From: Puffinus mauretanicus
Lineage: Eukaryota; Chordata; Aves; Procellariiformes; Procellariidae
Reading direction: 5' to 3'
Assembly: GCA_023333565.1 (NCBI GenBank)
Contig: JAJKFH010001094.1
Coordinates: 2,666,001 to 2,730,000, forward strand
DNA: 64,000 nucleotides
A program made the position numbers and the translations under genes. Under the pieces are notes generated by a model, which was not told where the DNA came from, ran no database searches, and saw only the letters and a list, made by a program, of their open reading frames with translations. Every line of letters begins with the position of its first letter. The first letter of the stretch is position 1. This document shows positions 50,301-62,460 of the stretch, piece by piece.

Positions 50301-53300
50301 AGCAGCTTTTTGGTGATCCTGTAAGATAAGTTTATCTTTTTACTAACTTCAATGTAAGTAGGAACATATTTGCAATGTATGGCAAATCCAATAAAGATTA
50401 GTATGCTTGGGGTATATTTATGTGAATTTTCTTTAGAAAGCTTGTCACTTTACCATCTGGTGATTTTTCTCATGGCAAGTCTCAGCAATTATTTAGTTTA
50501 GTAGTTGGTATTACTAAATATTTGACATGAGAAGCCTCGTTTTCTCAGAACCATTAGCAAAATATTCTGATCTGACCTGAATAAATTTCTAAAATCTTAA
50601 TATATCAAATTATATATCTTTTATTCTGATGGCTTTTGAACCAATGTATAGCACACATGACTTGGCTTACTGGTGTAAAGAAGTCTTTGTGTTACTGTAT
50701 TTTTAATGTATATAATTCAAAAAGCTACAACCATTTACCTATACTAAGCATATTACAGAAGTTATAGCTTATGATTTAGTAAATCAGTGCATAGGTTGTG
50801 TATTACTACCCCAGGCACTAGAGTTGGCATCAAGAGTCCAAAACCTCATTAAATTGGATGAGTGTGAATGCTATTCAATACCATTTTACATTTGGCAGTT
50901 TTAGCCTTCTGTTTTTACAAGGTTGAATAACATTTTGTTTTCTTAAGCTTTGGATTTGCATGCCTTCAGAAAGAGAACCTCATTTTCTATTTTAGAAAAA
51001 TTATCTCTCTGCAGTGTCTACAGGGAGCATCTACATGACAAAATTAAATAGTGGAACTGTAGTCATCTTTATCACACTAATCCTTCCCCAGAGATTAGAC
51101 TGTATTTATTCTAGTGTCTGAAGTCTTTCAGCATATTTAACATGAGTAGATTCGTATTATCTTTAATTATGCTATTTAAACCCTGTTCAATTTAATGCTC
51201 AGATAAGTCATGTTCTTCAGGAGCCATTTATATGTCCAGGGTGAGAATTTAGTAGGATAACGTCATTGACAGTCATAGTAGCTCTGATTTAGCTCTATTA
51301 GCGTGACATATTGAAACCTCATTAAATTTCTCTGTTACATCCAGGGATGCCAGCCTTGTCAGTTGGTGAAAGTTGCACACTGTAACCAGCTGTGTTTTCA
51401 ATTTAGGGAGGCCTTAGCACAGGCACGAGACACAAATGTGAGCCTCCCCTGTTTGTGTTCACATCATAGCTCCGAGCAGTTGGTGGAGGGTTAATGTGAT
51501 GACATTTGGGAGGGCTACCTGCATTTCAGGAGGCTGCCCCTTGTATTCTAAGGTGTTGATAGGTCTTTATTGCTCCAGCAAATCTGATACAGTGCTGGAG
51601 ACCAGCTGCTGGTGCTGTGTTTTTCACATAGATAGCAGCCTTTTAAAATATGTTTGCAAAATATAATAATTCAAAAAGCAACTGTGTGCTCTAAGTAGTA
51701 TTATTAATGCATAGGTAGCATTTGTAAACATGAAGTATTTGATTATGTAGATCTAAAATAAGCTTTGTGTCCAATATCATTTTATTCTGCTGATTCTGGA
51801 ATGGCACAAGGTCTGTGCAAGCATTCGTCCTGAGTTAACCACTTCCCATATTTCCCCTGAGAAACAGTAGTGAAGGCCTAGAGGGGAATGAGAAGGAAAA
51901 GAAATTATTTGGGGACTCTTTAGGGTAGGTTTGCAGGGGTTCTGGGCTAATCCAAATGGACACTAATTGGCCTGCAATCTTCAGCTGCGTTCTCTTCATG
52001 CAGCTTTACAAGCAATAAACTTGCGGGGGGAGGGCTGGAGAGGGAAGAGGAGACAAAGCAAAAAAACTACAAACCACATTTCTGTGTTTCTCTTGAGCTC
52101 CCTGCCGTTCCTTTGGGTTGGCACAAGTTCTCTGTCTCTCTCACTCATTGTAACTGCTCTTCTTCCTGGAGGATGAGGAGCCGGAGTAGGCTTTGCTGCT
52201 TTTCATTAGCACTCACCCTGGAATGCCTTTGAACACTGGCAGGGCATTTTCACAAGGGCACCGTGAGGAAGTGGGGCAGCAGGGCTGCCAGTCTCGTCTG
52301 GCACTTGTGAGAGACTCCAAAGTGCACCCCCTCACAGGTGTTATTTATATATTGCATGGAAAGGGAATCAAACCAGAGATTTTGTGAAATGTGGCAAAAA
52401 TATTAGTGGATGAAACTGACTTAAAAATGCTGATTTTTCAAAGCTGCTGTTAACAGAAGCATACATTTCAAAGGATGCTGAGCTGGAAAATGGTCCTCCT
52501 TTCTGTGAGGGCATCTCAAGTTTTGATCTGAGAGAAATAGCTAGTTGAATAGAAAGGTAGCTGGTGCAACATGAGAGGTAAGTGTCTAGAATATGGGAAA
52601 TTCAAATCTCACCTCTGCGAGGTATCAGGTGAGTCCCCACACTGTTATACCCTTGGCTTTCCTTGGGTGGAACTATTCCACTTTACCGAAAAAAAAACAA
52701 TTTTAGTAGGAACTTAAGTCTGGGTCTTGCACAGAACTTTGTCAAGTCATTCACCAACTCCAATAATATTTAATGATGATCTGAAATTGAACATGTATAA
52801 CAAGGTTGAAAAATATTTACCTGGGAATAGCAAACCTGATGTAAGCCTCTTTCCATCACTTTTTTTTTTCCTTGCCTCAATAGAGTTGAGAGTAGAGGGA
52901 ATCCTGAGCCAGCACTGGTTTAGACTGGTATGCACACCAGATGCAGTGTGATGCCACTCACAAACACCATCTCGATTCCCACTCCCGGTTAGTTAGTCTG
53001 ATGCAGTTTCTGCAGTGAAAATACCTGCTTCTCGGCCCATGACAATGCAATTGTACAGCTTCTGGTTATAGATCTCATGTGGTTCATAGCATGGTCTGTG
53101 CACAATGCTACTTTACAAAGTGAAGATCTACCCTTAAAGAACTGAGTCTCATCAGTTGTAGAATGCCCCCCTCCTTACAAGTCTTCCAGACCTCATGGAA
53201 ATGCTTCTTTATCTCTAATTAGTTTTTAGATTCCATTCTCAAGAAAATGAGGTTTAGAGGATGAGTCTCTTCCTCTCTCTTTCTCCCTGAGGAACTTATG

Positions 53301-53540
53301 AGTTCACTTGCATACACAAGAAACCTGAAAGCATAATAAAAGCAGATCTTTCTTCTTTCAGATTGAAGAACACAAATATGTGTTGAAACTTTTCCTTTTC
53401 TTTGCAGCATTATTAAAAAACTACCATCTTCATCCAGTGGTAGGCCACTGCTTTTTTTAATCACTGCCTTTGGTTTGCTAGTGAACGCAACATGTTCTCT
53501 GGTTCTTGCCATGGAATTGTGGGGCTTTTTGCTAATAATT
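47311..53540. other. Unique AT-rich sequence, open-frame-poor
   Basis: Between 47311 and 51966 no reading frame of 60 codons or more exists on either strand, the longest such gap in the window. No mobile element is recognised. Near 51160-51800 the sequence is complex and repeat-free with several TAAT/ATTA words and a GC-richer middle, a candidate conserved element (findings). From 52000 onward short open frames reappear but look like noise. Confidence 0.45.
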
Positions 53541-53990
53541 ATAGAATTTTAGGGTTAAAAGGGAGTGCAAGAGATCACCTAGTTCATCACCCTGCCCCAA
53601 GGCAGCATGAGCTAATCCTGACAGATGTTTGTCTAACCTGTTCCAAAACTTTACAGTTATTCTTTAAGGCCCCCAGGCAATCTATTACAGAACTTCACTA
53701 CCCTTACTCTGGGGTATTTTTTGCTAATGTTTAAAAAACTTCTTTTCTGCTGTTAAGCCCGTCACTTCTTGTCACTATGGATATGGGAAGCAGATTGCTA
53801 GCTTGCCCTTTGCAGTAGTCTTTTTTTTGTAGCTTAAAAATCGTATCATGTCTCTCCTGTTTTACTTTGCTTGATAGAGCTCCAGTTCTTTCAGTCTTCC
53901 CTTGCGGCTGGTGTTTTCTATAGACCATGCATATTGGTATCCTGTATACCTGTAAACTCTTTTTAGACAATTCCTGTGTTTCCTTTTTTT
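53541..53990 (-). mobile_element. Very old CR1-type LINE 3' end
   Basis: From ATAGAATTTTAGGGTTAAAA, through GAGATCACCTAGTTCATC, GACAGATGTTTGTCTAACCT and CTTTCAGTCTTCCCTTGC, the order of words follows the 3' portion of an ancient CR1 subfamily read in reverse, as seen in turtles and crocodilians as well as birds. There are many substitutions and indels, and no usable reading frame remains. The 5' limit near 53990 is approximate. It is clearly older than the copy at 62 kb. Confidence 0.7.
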
Positions 53991-54233
53991 CTTTAGCTCA
54001 GAATATATTCTACCAATCAGTTTGAATGCATTCTTCTCTACTAGAAAATTAGTTCTTCTAAAACTCCTGTTCATTTGTGGTCTACTGTTGCAATGATGGG
54101 TAACGACAATACAGAGTTAGCTTATGTTGATATATTCCTTTTTGTGTTAAGAGATTACCACTGGAGGCGGTGAGGGATATCATATATACTAACTCAGTTG
54201 TCACTCTTTCCTCAACATTTACTTAAGACCAGT

Positions 54234-54292
54234 GTTGGAGATCAGATACTGAACTAGATGATGTTACCAAGAATCGTTGTATCCTCTAATAA
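54234..54292 (+). mobile_element. Possible ancient CR1-like tail
   Basis: GGAGATCAGATACTGAACTA, then GATGATGTTACCAAGAATCG resembles, from memory, the 3' terminal segment of an old amniote CR1 lineage in forward orientation. It lies about 240 bp from the reverse-oriented CR1 relic, so the two would be separate insertions. The support is about 55 bp of diverged similarity. Confidence 0.35.
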
Positions 54293-57200
54293 TCCATGTT
54301 TTTCAGTGATGTTTTACTGCTGAGTATATGAAACTTCTAGGGTATATTTCTTAAAGGCTTTAAAAATCAGTGCAAGAATTGGGCATGTTAAAAGACCTAT
54401 TGAATGTTCATTTTATACTAAGCTTAGAAATCTGCACTGTTGGCTGTCTCGCTGATGGTCAAGTATCATTTGCTGTTCAGCAGAAGAGCCAGCAAATGCT
54501 GTGGGTCAGGGGGGACCCCTGACAGACAACCCCTACAGAAATAATGGAGGGACTTGTGGCCATTGCATATGCATCCATGGAAGCCAGGCATTTATAGATA
54601 TCAGAGGAACTGTGAATGACTTGTAATCTTCGGTAAAATCTTTAACAAGCATTAACCCTAGCCATAGTCTTAAATTTCCAAGACTGTCTCTCAAAAAATG
54701 TGTCTCTTGGGGAAAACAGTGTTTTGGTTTTGATTCTTAAATTCAGAGTGAAGAGTTCAGTTATTTGTGTAAGACCGTTATTAAGTCATCATGTCTTAAG
54801 AGTTAAATGATTTAAAGCACTTTGCTATAGCAGAACTTTTATTTGCACCAACCCTGTCTTCCTTGAAAACAGAAATACTCAAGGTGGGAATCCAGCTTCT
54901 GAGCAAATGTTCCTCAATACAGAAAATTCTTCTTTGCTATTACCACATGTTAAAAAAATGCTGTTGGTTTTTTTTTTGTTTTTCTTGTTTGTTTTTTCAG
55001 AATTCATATATTACCATATTCAGGTCTCTGTCACTGTCCCCACTTATTTCTTGAATGCTCTGTTTGAAGATGCACCTTGTCTAAAAAGCCAGCTGGGATG
55101 CTACAAATAGTGTCTGTTCTATTTATGACTGCAAAGTAATTACAATGGAATTTAAAGACTCGGTTTATAGATCCAAGACGAGGATCTTCTGTGTACACTA
55201 AAAGGACGAATCCTTTCCAGACCACTTCTTATTTGGCTGAAGATGAACTTGAGGAAGCATTTTGGAGTGTCAGCCAAGGCTGCTTTTAGAAAGACCTGGG
55301 TGGGATTCATACTGTTGATATCCAAATAAAAAGAGGCCCGGATTTTAATCTCTGCATGGTTACTTTATTGTAGTTATGAAACCATGAATTAACTTTAAAG
55401 CTTTCAGGGATGAAAGGAAACATATAAGCAAGTGCCTGTTATCTTTTTTAGATTCATGGGAAAATATTTTAACCAGTGTCCTAGTGGCTTTCTCTTGTGG
55501 ACTTGTCTTTTGTTTATTCTGTTTCTGTGTGGTATGCGTTTTAGTTTCTTTCCTATGAGAGCAAGAAACTGTGTGTGTGAGAGAAATATGTCCAGGAACA
55601 GGAAAAGAAAATGGGCACTGGTTTGGGGAGCAGAAGAGGGGCTAATCTGTTGTACTTAAATGAAAGTGTAGTAAGTACTCTCTGCTTAAGGTGAAGCTGA
55701 ATATAGCTCTTCCTGGTAAATGTCACTGAAAGTTGGTGGGTTTTAGTCTTTCTCAGCTAAAGACCTGTTTTCAGAATTCAGTAAGGAGAAACAATATCGA
55801 ATGATAAAGAATATAGGTATAATCATATGAGGAATATAGATAAAATCGTTATGAGGAATACGTTTTAGATTATCTAGAAACCTTTTAGAGTTGAAATACT
55901 GTTCTCTCCCCAGTTTCTTTAGACATTTCAGCACCTCTCTCCCCATCCAGAAATCAGGTGGATGTCAAGGGCATAATTTGTAGGAGAAATATACTTATTC
56001 TGCATACAATTTTAACATTTAAAAATGAATGAAGGTAACTTTGGGACGGGAGAGAAAAATACATCTAGAGTGTGTGACAAAGAAAAAAAAGTGCATTCTC
56101 TAAGCGCTGATTTAAATGATTTTGAGGTAAAGAGGTCTCTCTGCCTTCAAACTAGGATGTATTTTGTCATCAAGACAAAAGATATTTGGCTGTATGACTG
56201 CATTCCCAAGCAAAGTTTTATATTTTGGTATCTAAAGAATAAGATATGTTAATATTCTCAAACGTATAGCGACAGTCTCTTTCTGGTTTGCTTCTTGTGA
56301 TAAAGTCAGATGGGCTTCCCAGGTCTAACTAGAAGGCAAAACTTGACCCATCTAGTGATAATGACATTAGTTAATGAGTCATGGCCAATAATGTACAGGC
56401 AGTACAGAAAAGAGCAATGAGACCACTTTGAATTTAGCCAGTGAGTGAACATACAGTGAAAAACAGGCTTGCTTCTCCTCACCAGCAGGGAAAATCAGAT
56501 GCTTCGAAGTCCATTCTGCATTCTTTTCATTATGAAGTTATAATTCTTGAGCAGACCTGCATGATAATGACGTTATTAAAAAATGCCTTCTGAAAATGAA
56601 ATTCTTTGCTTAATTTAGCTCTCTTCATGGATGAAGCATGAACAACATTTTATTTTTTTCTTCCATCTGCTGTACCCTGTGTTTCATCTTTCCTTTTTTT
56701 TTCTGCAATGTCATTTTACAGCTGTAATGAATGTATTAGGGTTCCTATATATAGTTAAACTTGTGCTCTTAGCACGGTTAGAATCAGACAGCAGCAAATA
56801 CAAAATTAAAACAAGGCTGGTGTGCCAAAAAGGTGGACTAAGTGGAGTGATGCTGTTGTCCTTGGCAGTCTGCTGAGCAGATACTGTTAGTGTCTCTTGG
56901 GGCGGGGAGAGGAGAGGGGACAGGGGATGAGTGAAAAAGGACCACCTACTGCATGTTTTTTTACACTGGGATTATACAGTTATTCTAGTCCATGTGCCAA
57001 AAGTGACAGACTTTGAATGTGTGTGTGGCTTTTTTAGTGGTTACATATAACTGCAGTGCATGTTGGCAAATGGAACTGACACCATCTTTGTCGGGAAGCA
57101 AACAATTGTTTGCGTAGTTAGTCCGAGTCTAGCAAGTGCTTGTGTTCATCCTGACCATCTCTGCATTCTCAGCCTACACCATTTTGCCTTTTCTCCCCTT

Positions 57201-60117
57201 GTCAAAGAGGAAGAAGAACAACCAAACTCCAGATATTTTAGTGAGCCTCTACAAATATTATTGCAGTTGTGTTGGCAGGAGTGAGAACTGCCATTTGGGT
57301 CAAAGGCTGCTAGCTAAACAAATACAGTTATGCCACGCAGACTGCCTGTCAATTATAGGAGCATTGTTGATTTTTTTTCTTTTTTTTTTTGTGGGGGGAG
57401 GGATGACGACAATGGGGACACGACAAGATTAATACATCCAAAGGTTGGAAATTATAACTTTGTAGGATGTAAAAATTTCTGGAATAAAGCACACGTGTAT
57501 CTGTGCCATGTGAAACTTGTTCTTGTCCACACATTAGTGGGAATTTAAGAGTTTTCAAACTTGCTATATCTTTTCCTCCTCCTAAATCTATATGGCAGGA
57601 CTCAGCTTCAATATCCTGCTCTTTCAGCATGGGCAAAATGCCTAGTGAAATCAGCAAACTCATAAACTGGACTTTTAACGTGTAACAAGATCTGAATATA
57701 GGAAGTACAACCATCATCCCTATTTGAGAGAAAAAAAATTTGCCCTTAAAAGCTTAGCTGAGGCTAAATCATCATTTACTTAATTCAGCTGACATTATTT
57801 AATGTTGGCAGCAGCATATGTGTATGTACCACTGCCCTCCTAGTCAATGGAAGATGTCATAACCATTCAAGTGATTTATCAGTTTATAATTGTTATGCTC
57901 TGTAGTAGCTCGAGGCCAAGAGGAAGATAGTAGAGATTCTGCTTTAGCTCAAATTTTCCCTGTGGAAACATCCTACAGAATGGTAGCAAGAATGAAATCA
58001 GCAGTTTACTATGGAAACCTAATAGGATTATCTCATCCAAAAGCCTATATAATTTACTGGCCATAATTATAATGCTTTGCTCTGTTGACTGTAACACAGA
58101 ATTGCTCTTACTATGGGATGACTGAGAAAAACAAATTACAAAAATTTTAGGCGAGGGTATCATTCTCCATTAAATTCAATAGTATTCTTCCAAAACGATC
58201 CAAATAAATAGCGTCCAAAATTAGCACAGGCTTCAAGATGAGGTTTTACAAAGGCAACTGTGCTTCCATAATCCATCTCTACCAAAGAAAAGATTAGGCA
58301 AAAAGAATAGGACTAATCTAAAGCAATCTCTTCTCAATCTACCAAGCCACATGCACAAAACCCCAGGATTAGGTGGGCTTATTCCTTGACAGAGTTGTTT
58401 CTGCATGCTTTCGTTTTTATTCCAAAGCTGGTACAAAGTGCTCAACAACTTCGCTAATTTAAATTTATTAAATCCACCTGTAGTTCCTTGGGTTGTAAAT
58501 ATTACTTTCCAGCTATGAACAGTGTTAACTGTTAGAGGTCTGCCTGAGTCTGCAGATGGCCTGAATCAGATCTCGAAGCTGCTTCCTTCCTGACACTTTG
58601 GAGAAATGATGATGCGCATCATTGTTCCTATTATTAATTGTTTCCATAATTGCCCTTTTAGCAACTGGTTTGCATACTTCTGCAGGAATTCAAATGATCT
58701 CTCATCATAATGAGCGCAAAAAGCTCTGAACTTCTGCCATCTGGTCATACATATCCTTAGCCCTCTAAACCTTTGCACGTTCTTAAAACAAAAATCTGTA
58801 TTGTGCACTTAGATCTTTTCCTTTTGTGCATTTTCTTCAGTAGAAATGGATGTGAAGAATTATGGTAACAGAGTTGCTCTTACAAAATAAAATGTTAAAT
58901 TTTCAGTCAGTACTATTTTTGGAGGTTATTCGAACAATTACTGAAAAATCTTACAGAATTTAGTGGAGAAGGCTAGCCTATCATAAGAGTATTTTATAGC
59001 TTTTTTTTTTTTAATAGTAATTCCATACCGAGAATTGCTTAGTCTACAAAGCTGTTTAAAGGGTAAACATTTTAAAAGAAAAGAAACTGTGGGGACATCG
59101 GGGACAAGTTACTTGAAAACTTGAGCCCAGCAGGTAGCAAGTTGAATTTCATAACAAATAAACCAGAAGAATAAGCTGGATTTTCTAAATAAATGTAAAC
59201 ATGCATATGATTCCAGTAGTCAGAAAAATAAAATTAGATTTTCATGTTTGGCTCAGCACAGCTTCATTTTTCTGTTTAGCATAACATACTGAACAATTGC
59301 CCCTCTCTGGCACTGAGCCATACCAAGATATGGATGTTCTGCATGTGATCAGGATCCATCAGTACTGTGCCTTTTTTTCTTCCTGATATAATTTCTATAA
59401 GGTGTATGTGCAGATTTTGCACTGTTAGGCAATGTGTGTTTTTAACAAAACTAGCAAATTTGTTTCCATATTTCGAAATACGGACAGTTCCACTGTTCTC
59501 ATGTCTCAGACGGGAGCTCTGTGGCAGAGGGTTTAATATGGTCTCAGGTCGCTTTGTTACACAGGGAGTCTGATGCCCTGCTTTAACTCAGCTGTACTTG
59601 GACAGGAAACAAGGGACTCTGAGCCAGTTTTGGACCCCTCTGAAGTCTGGGGCTGTCCTCGGATGTACCCAGTTCTCACAAGAAAGCGGAGCAGCCTCAG
59701 GACCTCACTGGCCATTGCTGTGGATGAAGTGGAGTGCAGCAGGAAATTTGGTCCCTTGCCCTGTGTAGGGAGCTTTATACAACTGATCTAGAGTTACCAT
59801 TATTACTTTTATGAATGTTTTGGGAAGATCTTGAGAAATTCTTTTTGAGCAGGCAGGTTATATTTTAAGTTGTCCTTCTGCTGCTTGTGTGTTGTAAAAG
59901 GCCTGGGACATTCAAAGCAGAATTAGGCCCAGCACATACTGGCACCATCATACATACTTCCATGCATAAGACAGGACATCTTTCTGATGATATAAGTCTA
60001 GATTGAAAAGGAATAGATTTCCTTACACCTATGCATAGACTATATTTAAATCATGTATCTATTTTTTCTGTATGGATTTTATATCATATGTTCCGTTTTA
60101 TTTAAATGCCAGTATAG
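54293..60117. other. Unique non-coding sequence
   Basis: No gene or recognisable element. Low-complexity patches include T tracts at 54967-54989, 57367-57390 and 59001-59013. The part 58550-58810 includes a 14-bp palindrome and dense TAAT words (findings). A 122-codon minus-strand frame at 57349-57717 contains a poly-lysine run from a T tract and is not believable as a gene. Confidence 0.45.
58609..58622. repeat. Perfect 14-bp palindrome ATGATGCGCATCAT
   Basis: The word is identical on both strands and centres on TGCGCA. Known biology: palindromic words of this kind are typical of dimeric factor sites, but no specific factor can be assigned from sequence alone. It sits in a repeat-free, TAAT-rich context. 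Confidence 0.65.
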
Positions 60118-60560
60118 AAATTGCAATATGGGAGGCCACCAGATCCATAAGCAGCAAAGAGTTAAGAAACTAAGACAATCAAAACGTGGAGGAAGATGTA
60201 AAGACGTGTTGCAGTCTGATGAAGATTACCAGACCACCAGAGAAAAGCCTCAAAGCATCCTTCAAACCTCAGGAAAAAATGCACTAAAAAGTTACCATGG
60301 GAACAACCAATTTAATGAACCAATAAAAACAGACAGCTATCTACACCTCAACCAAATTATACAAACAAACAATAAAAACAGAACCGTAAATCAGCTGAAG
60401 TCTATAACTAGGCAGGAAGTGGAAAAACTAAAATATTAAACACAGGAATAAAGGAGGGGAAAAACCCAACAATCCAATGCTAACTAAGATATAAAACAGA
60501 AAATACAAACGCTGTATAGAAAACAAAATTGAACATCACCATAAGGCAAAATGTAAAACT
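60118..60560 (+). other. A-rich, T-poor block with a 128-codon open frame
   Basis: Base composition changes sharply here: by hand count 60121-60540 is about 47% A and 17% T on the plus strand, while the sequence before 60118 is T-rich. The open frame 60053-60439 spans the boundary; its part inside the block starts MGGHQIHKQQRVKK, is basic and polar, and ends EVEKLKY. An AATAAA (60447) follows the stop by a few bases, and acceptor-like AGs precede the block (about 60112-60117). I recognise no domain. Such skew is typical of retroelement sense strands or of an exon rich in Lys/Asn/Gln codons; it could also be mere low-complexity drift. Confidence 0.35.
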
Positions 60561-62010
60561 AAGTAAATGCTTCTATCTAGATAAATGTTAGGATTTTTTT
60601 GTGATTTTTACTCATTTCTTTACTGTGGATTTTTCAACATCATACACAGGCAGCCTGCTTCACCCACTGTACTGAAATCAGTGTGTATGCTGATTTCATA
60701 AGAACAGCTTTTGTCCAACATACTGGTGTTAATGTGGAATATGTTGGATATTGATATCCAGTCTCCTATCTGAAAATATAGACGACATGGGATTTTGATT
60801 AAAGGTATGTCAATCTATATCTCCTTAGGCATTCAGGTCCCTTTAGACCCAGACTCCTCCAATATTTGCCTACCTATTGTTAATAGCGAGCTATGTGAGA
60901 CTACAAAGTGGTGTTATAAGGTGACATTGATTTGACAAAGCATAATTAACTTAAAAGGAATTTAGTATCTATTACTACTAGCAAGGCCCAGTTTTTAAAG
61001 AGGGTAGAAAGAACAATTCATGAGGAGGAAAGGCTATTAACCTGTAGCTGGAATAATTTTTAAAGAAGAACTCAGATGTGATAAAAGGACAAGTGAGACT
61101 AGGCCCCCTAAGATTAACTTGTAAGTTGAAAGTATCTTGGAAGTGTTCTGTCTTCTTCAACCAAATGGTTTCATTTGTGTAAGATTTATGGATATGATGT
61201 CAATAAAAATTTATACTGTAAAAAAAGAAAAAAACTAAAACCAAACCAAACCCAAAAACTTAGCATACTTCAGTGTGTTGGAAGCATCCCTCTTTCTATT
61301 TTACTTATGAGATAAAATGTAATTTTTCAAATTACTAGAGTCCATTAAGGAAGAACAAGACTGTGTGGTCCAAAATCTCAAAGGGATTCTGTTTTATGTT
61401 CGGGAAGCAGTTTGTTCATGTTCTCCCAGACAAATATTTGTTACTTAGCCATTAAATCAAAGATGGGTCCATACTGCCAAATAGATTTGAACACAAACCA
61501 TTAGAGAATTTTACGTTGTTCCCTTCGAGAGCTTTGATTTGTGCCCATCTCTTACTTAATCTGAGGCTTTTAGCTTTCAGTTGCTTTACTAGCATTAGTT
61601 AACAGATTAGTGAACATTGAAGGGGAGGGAAATGGTGCATTTTTGTTTGAAAGATTCTATTCATTTTCTTTGGCCAGCCTTTGAGTTTGCCTCTTTCCAC
61701 TTTTTGGCAAGGTCATGGTTCTCACAAATATTTGAACAAGCAGTTGAATTTGCATATGAGAGAACTTATAATGGAAGTGGGTATTTTTACATTCTTTTGG
61801 CTCGACACTAAGGACAAGTAACCAACACAACACACATTGTACATTTGTACGCTGTACTAGTAGAAGAGAACCATCTGTACTTAGAAGTTGCAAACACCTC
61901 TGCTAAGTGAACTCGAGCAACTGAACTTGTTTCTGATCATTGTTCTTGCAGAAGGAGGGAACACGTTCTTCAGATAAATAATTATTTAAAAATAGATTTT
62001 GATTCTCTTG
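60561..62010. other. Unique non-coding sequence with a tail-like A-rich tract
   Basis: No gene recognised. At 61202 AATAAA is followed 12 bases later by an A-rich run (61219-61259) that shades into ACC-containing sequence. This arrangement can mark the 3' end of a retroposed transcript (findings), but similar A/C-rich runs occur elsewhere in the window without AATAAA. Confidence 0.4.
61219..61259 (+). repeat. A-rich tract after AATAAA
   Basis: It consists of mostly A with scattered G, then AAACC/AAACCC units. It may be a degenerate poly(A) tail or a simple low-complexity patch. Confidence 0.5.
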
Positions 62011-62460
62011 ATCATAGAATCATAGAATCATTAAGGTTAGAAAAGACCTCTAAGATGATCGAGTCCAACCGTCAACCCAACACCACCATGCCCACTAAAC
62101 CATGTCCCTAAGCGCCTCATCTACACATCTTCTAAATACTTCCAGGGATGGTGACTCAACCACTTCCCTGGGCAGCCTGTTCCAAGGCCTGACCACTCCT
62201 TCACTAAAGAAATTTTTCCTAATGTCCAATCTAAATCTCCCTTGGTGCAACTTGAGGCCATTTCCTCTCCTCCTATCGCTAGTTACTTGGGAGAGGAGAC
62301 CAACACCCACCTCGCTACAACCTCCTTTCAGGTAGTTGTAGAGCGCGATGAGGTCTCCCCTGAGCCTCCTCTTCTCCAGGCTAAACAGTCCCAGTTCCCT
62401 CAGCCGCTCCTCATAAGACCTGTGCTCTAGGCCCTTCACCAGCTTCGTTGCCCTCCTCTA
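62011..62460 (-). mobile_element. CR1 LINE copy, 5'-truncated, relatively young
   Basis: On the minus strand the copy enters ORF2 near 62460 and runs without large gaps to the 3' end at 62011, where the ATTCTATGAT unit typical of CR1 termini is repeated twice. The 5' truncation and lack of a target duplication fit CR1 biology. It is the least decayed mobile element here besides the LTRs. The flanking DNA at 62461 onward is unrelated. Confidence 0.92.
62095..62439 (-). pseudogene. CR1 ORF2 C-terminal fragment, frame still open
   Basis: A minus-strand frame of 114 codons carries the CR1 ORF2 tail: [20 protein letters not shown], the [20 protein letters not shown] block, LDIRKNFF and [19 protein letters not shown]. 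No stop or frameshift interrupts it, and the homology continues upstream of the first Met (RATKLV) to the truncation point near 62460. It lacks the reverse transcriptase and endonuclease domains, so it cannot act on its own. The lack of breaks suggests a comparatively recent insertion or a young source. Confidence 0.85.

Noticed and set aside
57349..57717. 122-codon minus-strand frame
   Set aside because: It contains a lysine run encoded by a T tract and has no domain similarity.
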